Under the pieces are notes generated by a model. It ran no database searches, was not told where the DNA came from, and was given only the letters and a program-made list of their open reading frames with translations. From positions 124,001 through 188,000 of the forward strand of contig NZ_JACIIU010000003.1 of assembly GCF_014205685.1 (NCBI RefSeq): a stretch of DNA of 64,000 nt. The letters are read 5' to 3'. Made by a program: the position numbers and the translations under genes. The DNA is from Paenochrobactrum gallinarii. Its GTDB lineage: Bacteria; Pseudomonadota; Alphaproteobacteria; Rhizobiales; Rhizobiaceae. Numbering within the stretch: the first letter of the stretch is position 1; the number at the start of each line of letters is the position of its first letter. Below are positions 54,571 to 62,395 of this stretch, piece by piece.

Positions 54571-56441
54571 GTATTGTCCTGATGGAGGCCATGGCGGCCA
54601 AGCGCTTGTGTTGCCGTAGCACTCCGGAAATGAGGGGTCTTTTCCCAGAGAAAAGGCTCCTTCATCAATTGCAGCAGCGCCCGCCATGTAGAAAAAGAAA
54701 TCATTATCCAGTAAGGTACAATACCGAGCAGATAAGGATAACCATCCATCTCGCTCTTTTCCGCAGCCTTCGCAGCCAGTAAATAATAGCTGACATAAGC
54801 CATCACGATATTCATCATATCAATGGTGAGCAACATCATATGGCGCACTTCAAACGGTGTGAAAAAAGCAGAGACGACCAAAAAGATCATAGTCAGCAAC
54901 ATCAGCGGGTGGAACAGCGCCGAGATAATCAGCCCCAGCATATAAACCTGACTGATGATAAACCGCTTGAAGCCAAGTTGCCGGCTTGTTTCGACGGGGT
55001 TACGCAAATGCACAAGACTTGTCTGCATCCAGCCTTTCATCCAGCGGGTGCGCTGCTTGTACCAATCCGGAAAATTCTCCGGCGCATCTTCAATCGTACC
55101 ATGCGAAATAGTTTTGATACTATAACCAAAGCGCGCCAGACGAACGCCAAGGTCGGCATCTTCCGTCACGTTATAAGCATCCCACCCGCCCACTTTTTCA
55201 AGAGCCGAGCGGCGCATATGGTTAGATGTACCACCAAGCGGCATCACCAGATCATGGCGTGCCATCCACGGTAAAAGCCCGCGAAACAAGCCGGTATATT
55301 CAAACGAGAACAACCGGGTCAGGAAACTATTGCGGAAATTACCGATAATAAGTGGCGCCTGCACACAGGCAAGCTGTTCACCGCCTTTTTGAAAAGCCAC
55401 CCAGGCATCCAGCAATTGCAGCGGATGCGGACGATCTTCCGCATCAAAAACCGCCACAAACTCGCCACGCGCAAATTGCAACGCATAATTCAAAGCCTTC
55501 GGTTTAGTGCGCGGCCCGACATTTGGCACCCGCACCACCTCCATAAACGGCGGGAGCTTAAAATAGCCAAGTACCTGCAGAGTTTCACGGTCATCAGCCT
55601 CGCAAATGATTTTGATATCCAGCCGTCCGCGTGGCCAGTGCAAATTGCTCAATGCTTCAAGCAATTGCGGAATCACATCCGACTCTTTGTAAAGCGGCAC
55701 TAAAACGGTGTAATTCGGCAGGTCAGATGGCAAAGGCAATGTTTGCTTCAATTTTGGCAAACGCTGCGCAGACATTGCAGCCAATAACCGGATGCCAACA
55801 CATGTAAAAAAGAAGCAGCTCAAGAAGATGTGAAAGGCAAATAATGTCGGCCAAAGAAAGTTAAAAAAAAGAAAAGCAAGCAGACTAATAGAAAAAGCAA
55901 TAACAAAGGCCTGCCGCGTGTCCAGCACGCGACGACTAGAAAATTTAGCCGGAGTCACCGTGACAGCTTTACGTGCCAGTTCATGTTTTTTGCTACGCCG
56001 GTCCAAAAGCTGGATAACTGATGGCGAACAAATAACAATCTCAAAATTCAAGGATAGATTGGTGCTTAAGAAAATTTTGAGTGCGATAATATGTTCCATC
56101 GAAGGAGACAGATAAAGCAGAACATTGTTTTGCGCGTCCAGCACCAAAGCGTGCTGCATACCACTCAATTCGGCCGGAACCCTGCTTTTATCATCAATCA
56201 CACGGCATGATGTGACGCGATCACGAAAAGGCAAATTCAGATAATCTGCCACGACGCCATATAAAACAACTTCACTTGCCACTCCCGAGCAGAGAACTTC
56301 ATTTAAAAAAAGAGCAGGATCACTGCCTGCCCTTATATAAGCTTTTTTAATATCATTACGCGCAATACCATATTGCTCAAGACGAGCGCTTAAATTGCAA
56401 CATAGATTAAAGCTATCCTGACAAGTTTTACCTACTATCAA
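54483..56441 (-). CDS. Large membrane glycosyltransferase family 2 with N-terminal GspE-like domain
   Basis: A 652-residue protein. About residues 1-160 resemble the GspE/MshE N-terminal domain, known to bind cyclic-di-GMP in some homologues. Then two helices (about 180-225), a GT2 domain with [23 protein letters not shown] and the QxxRW-type motif [12 protein letters not shown], and C-terminal helices. This is the cellulose-synthase-like layout of processive polysaccharide synthases. The start is TTG at 56441; no ATG is near. Upstream lies a 300-bp AT-rich gap. The 3' end overlaps ppk2 by 88 bp. Confidence 0.85.
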   Translation of the reverse strand: MIVGKTCQDSFNLCCNLSARLEQYGIARNDIKKAYIRAGSDPALFLNEVLCSGVASEVVLYGVVADYLNLPFRDRVTSCRVIDDKSRVPAELSGMQHALVLDAQNNVLLYLSPSMEHIIALKIFLSTNLSLNFEIVICSPSVIQLLDRRSKKHELARKAVTVTPAKFSSRRVLDTRQAFVIAFSISLLAFLFFNFLWPTLFAFHIFLSCFFFTCVGIRLLAAMSAQRLPKLKQTLPLPSDLPNYTVLVPLYKESDVIPQLLEALSNLHWPRGRLDIKIICEADDRETLQVLGYFKLPPFMEVVRVPNVGPRTKPKALNYALQFARGEFVAVFDAEDRPHPLQLLDAWVAFQKGGEQLACVQAPLIIGNFRNSFLTRLFSFEYTGLFRGLLPWMARHDLVMPLGGTSNHMRRSALEKVGGWDAYNVTEDADLGVRLARFGYSIKTISHGTIEDAPENFPDWYKQRTRWMKGWMQTSLVHLRNPVETSRQLGFKRFIISQVYMLGLIISALFHPLMLLTMIFLVVSAFFTPFEVRHMMLLTIDMMNIVMAYVSYYLLAAKAAEKSEMDGYPYLLGIVPYWIMISFSTWRALLQLMKEPFLWEKTPHFRSATATQALGRHGLHQDNTYLEDAKNAVPAPMILVSSAPIASRSRPS

Positions 56442-56753
56442 TTAAGTGCCCCCCCAGACATAAATTTGAAAGCAAACTATCGTTATTTATTTATACTATA
56501 AAAGGCAAGATTGATACTAAACAACCCCCATTCACTCCATTTAATACTAAGGTACATATAAAAATATACAATTAACAACACCTCATCTAAAAAAAATGAA
56601 ACGAATTTAAATAATTGTAAGTTTGAAATTAGTAATTATAATGAATGCACAGAATTATTGAGACTTGCATGTCACATCTTAAATATTATTTTGATACTAT
56701 TTAAAGAAAAATTGAATAATAACTTTTATCAAAAACTGAATTAAGGTGTGTTC
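56442..56753. other. AT-rich intergenic region
   Basis: About 310 bp of markedly AT-rich sequence, with runs such as TTATTTATTTATAC and many TA steps, between the divergent glycosyltransferase and binding-protein genes. No open frame of note. The composition contrasts with the rest of the window and may mark binding by a silencer such as MucR or H-NS-like proteins (inference). Confidence 0.55.
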
Positions 56754-57584
56754 ATGCGTAGTTTTGTGATTCTCTTTGCAATATTTTTCATTTATCAAAC
56801 TGAAGCTTATTCAGCACCAGCACAACCGCAATTCATAAATAACCCGATCAAACAAAAACCAACTGATCTGACCGGCCTGACACGCCTGCGGTTTTTAACA
56901 ACAACAGATTTTTCGCCTTTTAATTACATCAATACTCAAGGCCAGTTAACCGGCTATAACATTGAACTGGCGCGCGCACTATGCCGCGAATTGAAACTGG
57001 ATAATATCTGCCAGATTGAAGCTCTGCCATGGGATGAATTACAAAAAGCCCTTGATAAAGGTGAAGGGGAAGCAATTATTGCCGGCCTCACTCCATCCAA
57101 AAACAATCGCCAGACTTATAGTTTCTCGCGTCCCTATTTGAAATTTCCGGCGCGTTTTATCGCTCTCAATGCGGTAAGAAGTGACACAAAAATCACAAAA
57201 AAAGCGTTCGAAAAACCAGTTGGCATTCTTACGAACAGCAAACATGCCAAAGTTTTCGCGCAATATTTCCCTGATATTAAAACTGAAGGTTTTGATGATC
57301 GCGAGGCAATGCTGAAAGCGCTGCAAGCACAAGATATCGCCGCCATTTTTGATGATGGCCTTGCCTTATCTTTCATGCTTGAGAATAACGACAGCAATCT
57401 GTGCTGCCACTTTATCGCTGAGCCTTATTATGCGCCGCAATTGGCTGAAAACCAGATGACAATTGCCGTCAGCACCCATAATCAGCGACTCACCCGCGCC
57501 TTTAATTATGCTTTAGCGGCATTAGAGAAAAATGGCACATTGAATGAAATCTATATGCGCCATTTTCCGGTCAGTTTTTACTAG
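56754..57584 (+). CDS. Periplasmic amino-acid-type substrate-binding protein (orphan)
   Basis: A 276-residue family 3 solute-binding protein. It has a signal peptide (SFVILFAIFFIYQTEAYSA) and family blocks LRFLTTTDFSPFNYINTQGQLTGYNIELARAL (here as shorter pieces) and GLTPSKNNRQTYSFSRPY. No permease or ATPase gene is near, so it is an orphan receptor or works with an importer elsewhere. ATG at 56754 is chosen because AAGG lies 7 bases before it; a GTG at 56748 is less well spaced. Confidence 0.82.
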   Translation: MRSFVILFAIFFIYQTEAYSAPAQPQFINNPIKQKPTDLTGLTRLRFLTTTDFSPFNYINTQGQLTGYNIELARALCRELKLDNICQIEALPWDELQKALDKGEGEAIIAGLTPSKNNRQTYSFSRPYLKFPARFIALNAVRSDTKITKKAFEKPVGILTNSKHAKVFAQYFPDIKTEGFDDREAMLKALQAQDIAAIFDDGLALSFMLENNDSNLCCHFIAEPYYAPQLAENQMTIAVSTHNQRLTRAFNYALAALEKNGTLNEIYMRHFPVSFY

Positions 57585-57590
57585 CAAATA

Positions 57591-58004
57591 TTAATCAATC
57601 TTGCGGAAACGTACCCTTGCACTGCGTTCAATCGCAGCAACGGTTAATTCATCTAAATCCCAGCGGTCGCGCAACATTTGCAGTAAAACCAGCTCTTCCT
57701 GTTCGACATGCAAATCTGCGGCCGCAACCTCAACAGCCAAAGCATATGCTGTATCATATAATCTTGGCGGCAAAGCCTCATGCGCAAGATCAAGAATTTT
57801 CTCCAGACCATCTTCATCAGCCAGGAGATTATAGCAATCTTCGGCCAAAGTGACGACGCGCTCTTTATCAAATCCGGTAAAGACCGGCAGGCGTGTCACG
57901 ACATTACCGATGGACTCCAATTCAGCATCGGTCATATGCGTATCGGCTGCTGATGTCAGCACCATAATATAAACAAGGGCATCCTGAGGCGAAATTTGCG
58001 GCAT
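57591..58004 (-). CDS. TerB-like protein
   Basis: A 137-residue all-helical protein of the tellurite-resistance TerB family. The metal-binding TerB pattern is seen twice as acidic segments, THMTDAELESIG near residue 22 and DLHVEQEELVLLQML near 98. Function of single TerB proteins is mostly unknown; links to stress and phage defence are known for multi-gene Ter systems, but no other ter genes are here. It is convergent with the binding-protein gene, 6 bp between stops. Confidence 0.82.
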   Translation of the reverse strand: MPQISPQDALVYIMVLTSAADTHMTDAELESIGNVVTRLPVFTGFDKERVVTLAEDCYNLLADEDGLEKILDLAHEALPPRLYDTAYALAVEVAAADLHVEQEELVLLQMLRDRWDLDELTVAAIERSARVRFRKID

Positions 58005-58306
58005 TCACAGCTCCTGCAATATAAAATGAATCAGCATAAAGACCGATTGATATTCAAAGGTTAGGCAGTACCACAGGTCTGCGCAAGCGGCATTCCGTTG
58101 AAATTTAACAAAGCCCGCCAATATAACTATCATCTCATTGCTGCAAAGAAAGCACAACAATGCTGCTATTACCGCTTAAATTACGCTAATATGATTGACG
58201 TAAACCCGCCACAGCAATAGAGCATAAGAGAACGGCTCTGGTGGAGCCGTATTTTAATTTTTGGCTGTGGCATTTTTCGCTACCCTTTAACTTTAGGATA
58301 ATCCTC
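58005..58306. other. terB-lysS intergenic region with lysS leader
   Basis: About 300 bp holding the divergent promoters of terB and lysS. The right part contains nested hairpins (58208-58271) and a nine-codon frame at 58189-58218. Confidence 0.5.
58208..58276 (+). promoter_or_regulatory. Nested hairpins in the lysS leader
   Basis: The outer stem GCCACAGC (58208-58215) pairs with GCTGTGGC (58264-58271), followed by ATTTTT. The inner stem ACGGCTC (58232-58238) pairs with GAGCCGT (58244-58250), followed by ATTTTAATTTTT. Both look like weak terminators ahead of lysS, with the start codon 31 bp past the outer stem. A role in attenuation is inference. Confidence 0.5.
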
Positions 58307-59962
58307 ATGACTACGCACCGCCTTCCCGAAATTATGCTGACCCCGGAATTGACCGCGGCGGCTGCGGAAGCCAAAGCGTGGCCATTTGAGGAGGCACGAA
58401 AAATACTCAAACGGTACGAGAAAACGGGACTGCCCGAAACGGTTCTGTTTGAAACCGGTTACGGTCCTTCCGGCCTGCCGCATATCGGCACATTTGGCGA
58501 AGTGGCGCGCACAACAATGGTGCGTAATGCCTTTCGCGTGCTGACCGAAGATAAGGTCAAAACCAAGCTTTTATGCTTCTCCGATGATATGGACGGTATG
58601 CGTAAGATTCCGGACAATGTGCCTGACCGCGCATTTTTGGAGCCGCATCTGCACAAGCCTTTGTCTGCCGTGCCAAACCCGTTTGGCAGCGAATACAAGA
58701 CTTTTGCCGACCATAATAATGCGATGCTGTGCCGCTTCCTCGACACTTTCGGTTTCGATTACGAATTCGCAAGTGCCACCGAATATTATAAGAACGGCCG
58801 CTTCGACGAAGTTCTGTTGCGTGCGGCTGAGCGCTTTGATGACATCATGAATGTGATGCTGCCGACCCTTGGTGAAGAACGTCAGGCAACCTACAGCCCG
58901 TTCCTGCCAATCTCGCCAATCTCCGGCCGCGTCCTTTATGTGCCGATGAAGCATGTCGATGCGAAAAACGGCACCATCACCTTTGATGATGAAAATGGTG
59001 AAGAAACAACATTGCCGGTCACCGGCGGCCATGTGAAGCTTCAATGGAAGCCGGACTTCGGCATGCGCTGGGCTGCACTCGGCGTTGATTTTGAAATGTT
59101 TGGTAAAGACCACCAGACCAATGCTGTTGTTTACGACCGTATTTGTGAAATTCTTGGCGGCCGTGCGCCGGAACATTTCGTCTATGAACTGTTTCTGGAT
59201 GAATTGGGACAGAAGATTTCCAAGTCGAAGGGTAATGGTATTTCCATTGACGAATGGTTGACCTATGCACCAACCGAAAGCCTTGGCCTTTACATGTTCC
59301 AGAAGCCAAAGACTGCAAAGCGTCTTTACTTTGATGTGATCCCGAAAGCGGTTGATGAATATTTCACCTATCTTTCCGCCTATGAGCGTCAATCCTGGAA
59401 GGAGCGTCTGAACAATCCGGTCTGGCATCAGCACAGCGGCAACCCGCCAAAAGTCAATATGCCGGTGCCGTTTGCATTGCTGCTTAATCTGGTCAGCGCT
59501 TCAAACGCTGAAAACAGTGATGTGCTCTGGGGCTTTATTTCGCGTTATGCCGAAGGTGTTACGCCTGAGAGCAATCCAGAACTGGATGCATTGGTCGGCT
59601 ATGCACTGCGTTACTTCAACGACTTCGTCAAACCAACGAAGAAGTTCCGTGCGCCGGATGATGTTGAACGTGATGCTTTGGCAAAAGTTGAAGCCAAGCT
59701 TGGCCAGATTGATGCACAAGCCGACGGCGGTGCCATTCAGAATGCTATTCTGGATGTTGCCCGTGCAATTGAACGCTATCAGGACCATACTAAAAAGAGC
59801 CCTGAAGGGGGCCCGGGCGTTTCGGTGTCCTTCTTCCAGATGCTTTATGAAGTGCTGATCGGTCAAGAACGGGGCCCGCGCTTTGGTTCCTTCATCGCAC
59901 TCTACGGCATTGAAGAAACCCGCGCGCTGATCAACAAAGCGCTGGCTGGCGAACTCGTTTAA
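58307..59962 (+). CDS. lysS: Lysyl-tRNA synthetase, class I
   Basis: A 551-residue class I LysRS (archaeal type, also in alphaproteobacteria), unrelated to the class II enzyme of E. coli. It charges tRNA-Lys. The HIGH-type motif is HIGT (residues 59-62, in [15 protein letters not shown]) and the KMSKS-type motif is KISKSKGNG (about residue 303). The ATG at 58307 gives [10 protein letters not shown]; the open frame to 58241 lies in the hairpin leader and is not family-like. Ended by a strong terminator. Confidence 0.95.
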   Translation: MTTHRLPEIMLTPELTAAAAEAKAWPFEEARKILKRYEKTGLPETVLFETGYGPSGLPHIGTFGEVARTTMVRNAFRVLTEDKVKTKLLCFSDDMDGMRKIPDNVPDRAFLEPHLHKPLSAVPNPFGSEYKTFADHNNAMLCRFLDTFGFDYEFASATEYYKNGRFDEVLLRAAERFDDIMNVMLPTLGEERQATYSPFLPISPISGRVLYVPMKHVDAKNGTITFDDENGEETTLPVTGGHVKLQWKPDFGMRWAALGVDFEMFGKDHQTNAVVYDRICEILGGRAPEHFVYELFLDELGQKISKSKGNGISIDEWLTYAPTESLGLYMFQKPKTAKRLYFDVIPKAVDEYFTYLSAYERQSWKERLNNPVWHQHSGNPPKVNMPVPFALLLNLVSASNAENSDVLWGFISRYAEGVTPESNPELDALVGYALRYFNDFVKPTKKFRAPDDVERDALAKVEAKLGQIDAQADGGAIQNAILDVARAIERYQDHTKKSPEGGPGVSVSFFQMLYEVLIGQERGPRFGSFIALYGIEETRALINKALAGELV

Positions 59963-59981
59963 CAGCCTCGTTTATAAAATT

Positions 59982-60013
59982 AAAAAGCCGCTGACATGAT
60001 CAGCGGCTTTTTT
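59982..60013. terminator. Bidirectional terminator between lysS and the SNase-like gene
   Basis: A stem AAAAAGCCGCTG/CAGCGGCTTTTT with a 7-base loop has A and T runs on both sides. Confidence 0.92.
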
Positions 60014-60018
60014 ATAAC

Positions 60019-60861
60019 TTAATTTTGTGGTGCAGGCGGAAAGTACCCTGCCGGTCGTTCATTATTCTTATCCGGGATAGCAGGTGGTATCTGCATGCCT
60101 GGCTGCGGCAAAGGCAAAAGCTCCGGCATCATCGAAACCGGCTTGTTACCCCAAATACCCCGTTTGGCATTTTCTGCTTCTTTGCCGGATTCCGCATAGG
60201 CACCCGTTTCAACAGCCTTAACCCAGCCGTTGCGCACCAGCCAAAGTGCAGCATTTTCCGATCCAAGCTCGCAATTCGTTGTCACCTGAATGCCCAGACT
60301 ATCGTCCAGCGGCAAGCGGCAATTTAAGGTCTTGCTGCCAAGCCATGAACGAAAAGCCGTGCGGGCATGAATGCCACAATTCCACGACATCAGATTGTCG
60401 CCGCGGCATTGCTCGTTCACTTCCGTCACGACAATATCATCCAAGGTGATAACACGGCCACTGCCCTCCACGCGACCAGCCGCGACAACAATCGCCCCAT
60501 GCAGCATTTGCATCGGCTGATCTTCAGGCACCAGATGAGCTGCCCCTTCTGCTTCAGCTAAAGCGCCTTCATCCTCAACGGGTGTGGTTTGCGGCAAGGC
60601 CGGCTCTTGTGTCTGCTCAGGCGCTTTATCCTGTTCCGGCGCTGTATCAGCCCCTTTATTCTCAGTAGCAGACTGATCTTGCCCGCTGTTCTGCTCAGGC
60701 TCGGTATAATCAAAATCTTCAATAATGATCGATTGACCACCTGCCGCATCAGTAATCACCGGCTCCAGTGCGCCATAAAAAGGCGCAATAAACACAGCTA
60801 CCAGTGCCGTACCGGTTAGTGCTGCCAAACAGGCGGGAAGAGCTTGCTTATAAGCAGCCAT
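60019..60861 (-). CDS. Membrane-anchored SNase-like protein without visible catalytic motif
   Basis: A 280-residue protein. One membrane helix near residues 10-30 is followed by a long acidic, Gln/Pro-rich linker (about 45-115) and a staphylococcal-nuclease-like domain (about 120-245: GRVITLDDIVVTEV, MSWNCGIHARTAFRSWL, LVRNGWVKA). The IDGDT and catalytic Arg/Glu signature of active nucleases is not visible. The start ATG shares one base with the stop of the upstream S24 gene (TAATG), so the two are translationally coupled. The real function is unknown. Confidence 0.75.
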   Translation of the reverse strand: MAAYKQALPACLAALTGTALVAVFIAPFYGALEPVITDAAGGQSIIIEDFDYTEPEQNSGQDQSATENKGADTAPEQDKAPEQTQEPALPQTTPVEDEGALAEAEGAAHLVPEDQPMQMLHGAIVVAAGRVEGSGRVITLDDIVVTEVNEQCRGDNLMSWNCGIHARTAFRSWLGSKTLNCRLPLDDSLGIQVTTNCELGSENAALWLVRNGWVKAVETGAYAESGKEAENAKRGIWGNKPVSMMPELLPLPQPGMQIPPAIPDKNNERPAGYFPPAPQN

Positions 60862-61511
60862 TACTGGCTTGCCCATACAACGCGGGCGATCCACTCAATC
60901 TGATGGGATTCAAATGTGCGGTTCGGATGTTCAGGATTGACTGATAATAATTCAATATTGCGAGGGGTCTGACGCTGCAAAATCTTTGCCATCACCTCAC
61001 CTTCTTTGGTTTTTACCACCACACGATCACCGCGGCGCACAGACGCATTGGGCGAAACAATCAATGTATCTCCGTCACGATAAAGCGGCAGCATGGAATC
61101 TCCTGAGACTTCCAATGCATATACTGCATCTTCAGGCGCTGCCGGAAACTCGACCACATCCCAGCCCTGCCCTGCCGGAAAACCAGCATCGTCAAAAAAA
61201 CCACCAGCCCCTGCTTCCGCCATACCAAGCAGCGGGATAGAGCGCGGCTGCTCTAAAAAGTCACTGGGATGCAACGAGCTCTTGCCGCTCATTAATTTAC
61301 TGAACTCTTCAAAGCTGGCGCCTGTCGCGTCCATAACTTTTGCCAGAGATTCCGTCGATGGCCAGCGTGCCCGACCGTCAGCTGCATGGCGTTTTGATTT
61401 ATTAAATGCAGTCGGATCAAGTCCGGCACGGCGCGCCAGACCGGACGGGCTCAGTGAATAACGTTCAGCCAGCGCATCAATAGCGGCCCAAACACTGTCA
61501 TGCGAAAACAT
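60861..61511 (-). CDS. XRE-S24 repressor (LexA/CI-like)
   Basis: A 216-residue protein with an N-terminal HTH (about 10-65, LSPSGLARRAGLDPTAFNKSKR) and a C-terminal S24 peptidase domain. The Ser/Lys dyad is Ser139 in SGDSMLPLY and Lys176 in GEVMAKIL. An Ala-Gly pair at 100-101 (GMAEAGAGG) is where LexA-type proteins cut themselves. It is not LexA itself (different HTH). Similar proteins are common single-copy genes in Rhizobiales. It overlaps the SNase-like gene by one base. Confidence 0.88.
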   Translation of the reverse strand: MFSHDSVWAAIDALAERYSLSPSGLARRAGLDPTAFNKSKRHAADGRARWPSTESLAKVMDATGASFEEFSKLMSGKSSLHPSDFLEQPRSIPLLGMAEAGAGGFFDDAGFPAGQGWDVVEFPAAPEDAVYALEVSGDSMLPLYRDGDTLIVSPNASVRRGDRVVVKTKEGEVMAKILQRQTPRNIELLSVNPEHPNRTFESHQIEWIARVVWASQ

Positions 61512-61695
61512 GTCGGCAACCTTAAAAGGATTAATTACCCATAGATAAGTTCTATAAGGATAAACTACCTAATTCAACGCAACATTACAAGCTGCTCATA
61601 TTGACAGGCCGCTAAAAACCATCAGTTTTAAGGATATTTTCCCATATGATTATATAAAAAGGCCATCCGAACCATACCAGATAGCCATGTCTGTT

Positions 61696-62139
61696 TTAAT
61701 AAATGCCATTTGCGCGCTGTAACTCACGCACATAAGCAACAATATTCACCAGTTCTTTTTCAGAAACGTCCGGCTGGGCCGGCATATCGCCAAACTTCCA
61801 GTGATGCGCCCGCACGCCCTGGGTTGCGGCAATATAAAAAGCATAATCTGAGTGATGAGATGGTTCATAAACTTTATGCACCAGCGGCGGCCCGACCTCA
61901 GTACCAGCCGCATTGTTACCGTGACAGGCTGCACATGTGCCGTTAAATGCCTCTTCACCTAAGCGCGCCTGCATTGTCAATTTATCCGGCACGGTCACGG
62001 CCACGAGAGGGCGCCCCGTTGCGGCTCCCTGCTTGGCACTTTGGCTAAGCTGCCCATCATTGCCCATAAACTTCCAGCTTAAAACTGAGGCTGCTCCCAA
62101 TACAACAACTGCCAAAAGTACCACATTAAACTTACGCAT
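61696..62139 (-). CDS. Membrane-anchored c-type cytochrome
   Basis: A 147-residue cytochrome c. An N-terminal uncleaved helix (VVLLAVVVLGAASVLSW) anchors it. The heme site is CAACH (Cys69, Cys72, His73); the sixth ligand is probably the Met in KFGDMPAQ. It is a class I, CycM-like electron carrier of the periplasm. The ATG at 62139 has GAGGGG close before it; an ATG at 62151 is possible. Confidence 0.88.
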   Translation of the reverse strand: MRKFNVVLLAVVVLGAASVLSWKFMGNDGQLSQSAKQGAATGRPLVAVTVPDKLTMQARLGEEAFNGTCAACHGNNAAGTEVGPPLVHKVYEPSHHSDYAFYIAATQGVRAHHWKFGDMPAQPDVSEKELVNIVAYVRELQRANGIY

Positions 62140-62249
62140 ATTCCCCCTCATGATTTGATAAAATCAACCTGATGCACCCTTGCAAAGGTCAGTCAATGTA
62201 CCTCTGTGGCATGTTAATTCTTCAACCTGATAGGCCACGTTTAACGGTC

Positions 62250-62299
62250 GATTCAAGTCATTAAAACAATAAATTACCAAAGATTTAACCAGTTATTTA
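62250..62299 (+). promoter_or_regulatory. Candidate cell-cycle control sites upstream of the podJ-like gene
   Basis: GATTC at 62250-62254 is a GANTC (CcrM) site. TTAA-N7-TTTA at 62285-62299 differs by one base from the CtrA consensus TTAA-N7-TTAA. TATAGT at 62301 could be a -10 box. In Caulobacter podJ is activated by GcrA at methylated GANTC and repressed by CtrA-related control; transfer to this organism is inference. Confidence 0.45.
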
Positions 62300-62395
62300 C
62301 TATAGTTGTAAGAAAATGCGACCGTCACATCCAGCATTACTGTGCTTCGGCATCTGTGGTTCGGCACTCTTGTTATTTGAAAAGCGGCATATGTC

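Noticed and set aside
57591-58004. Ter-type stress or phage-defence system
   Set aside because: Only a lone TerB-like gene is present; its neighbours are a binding protein and lysS, with no other ter genes.
58571-59434. Minus-strand frame of 287 codons opposite lysS
   Set aside because: Antisense shadow of lysS, which carries the HIGH and KMSKS-type motifs.
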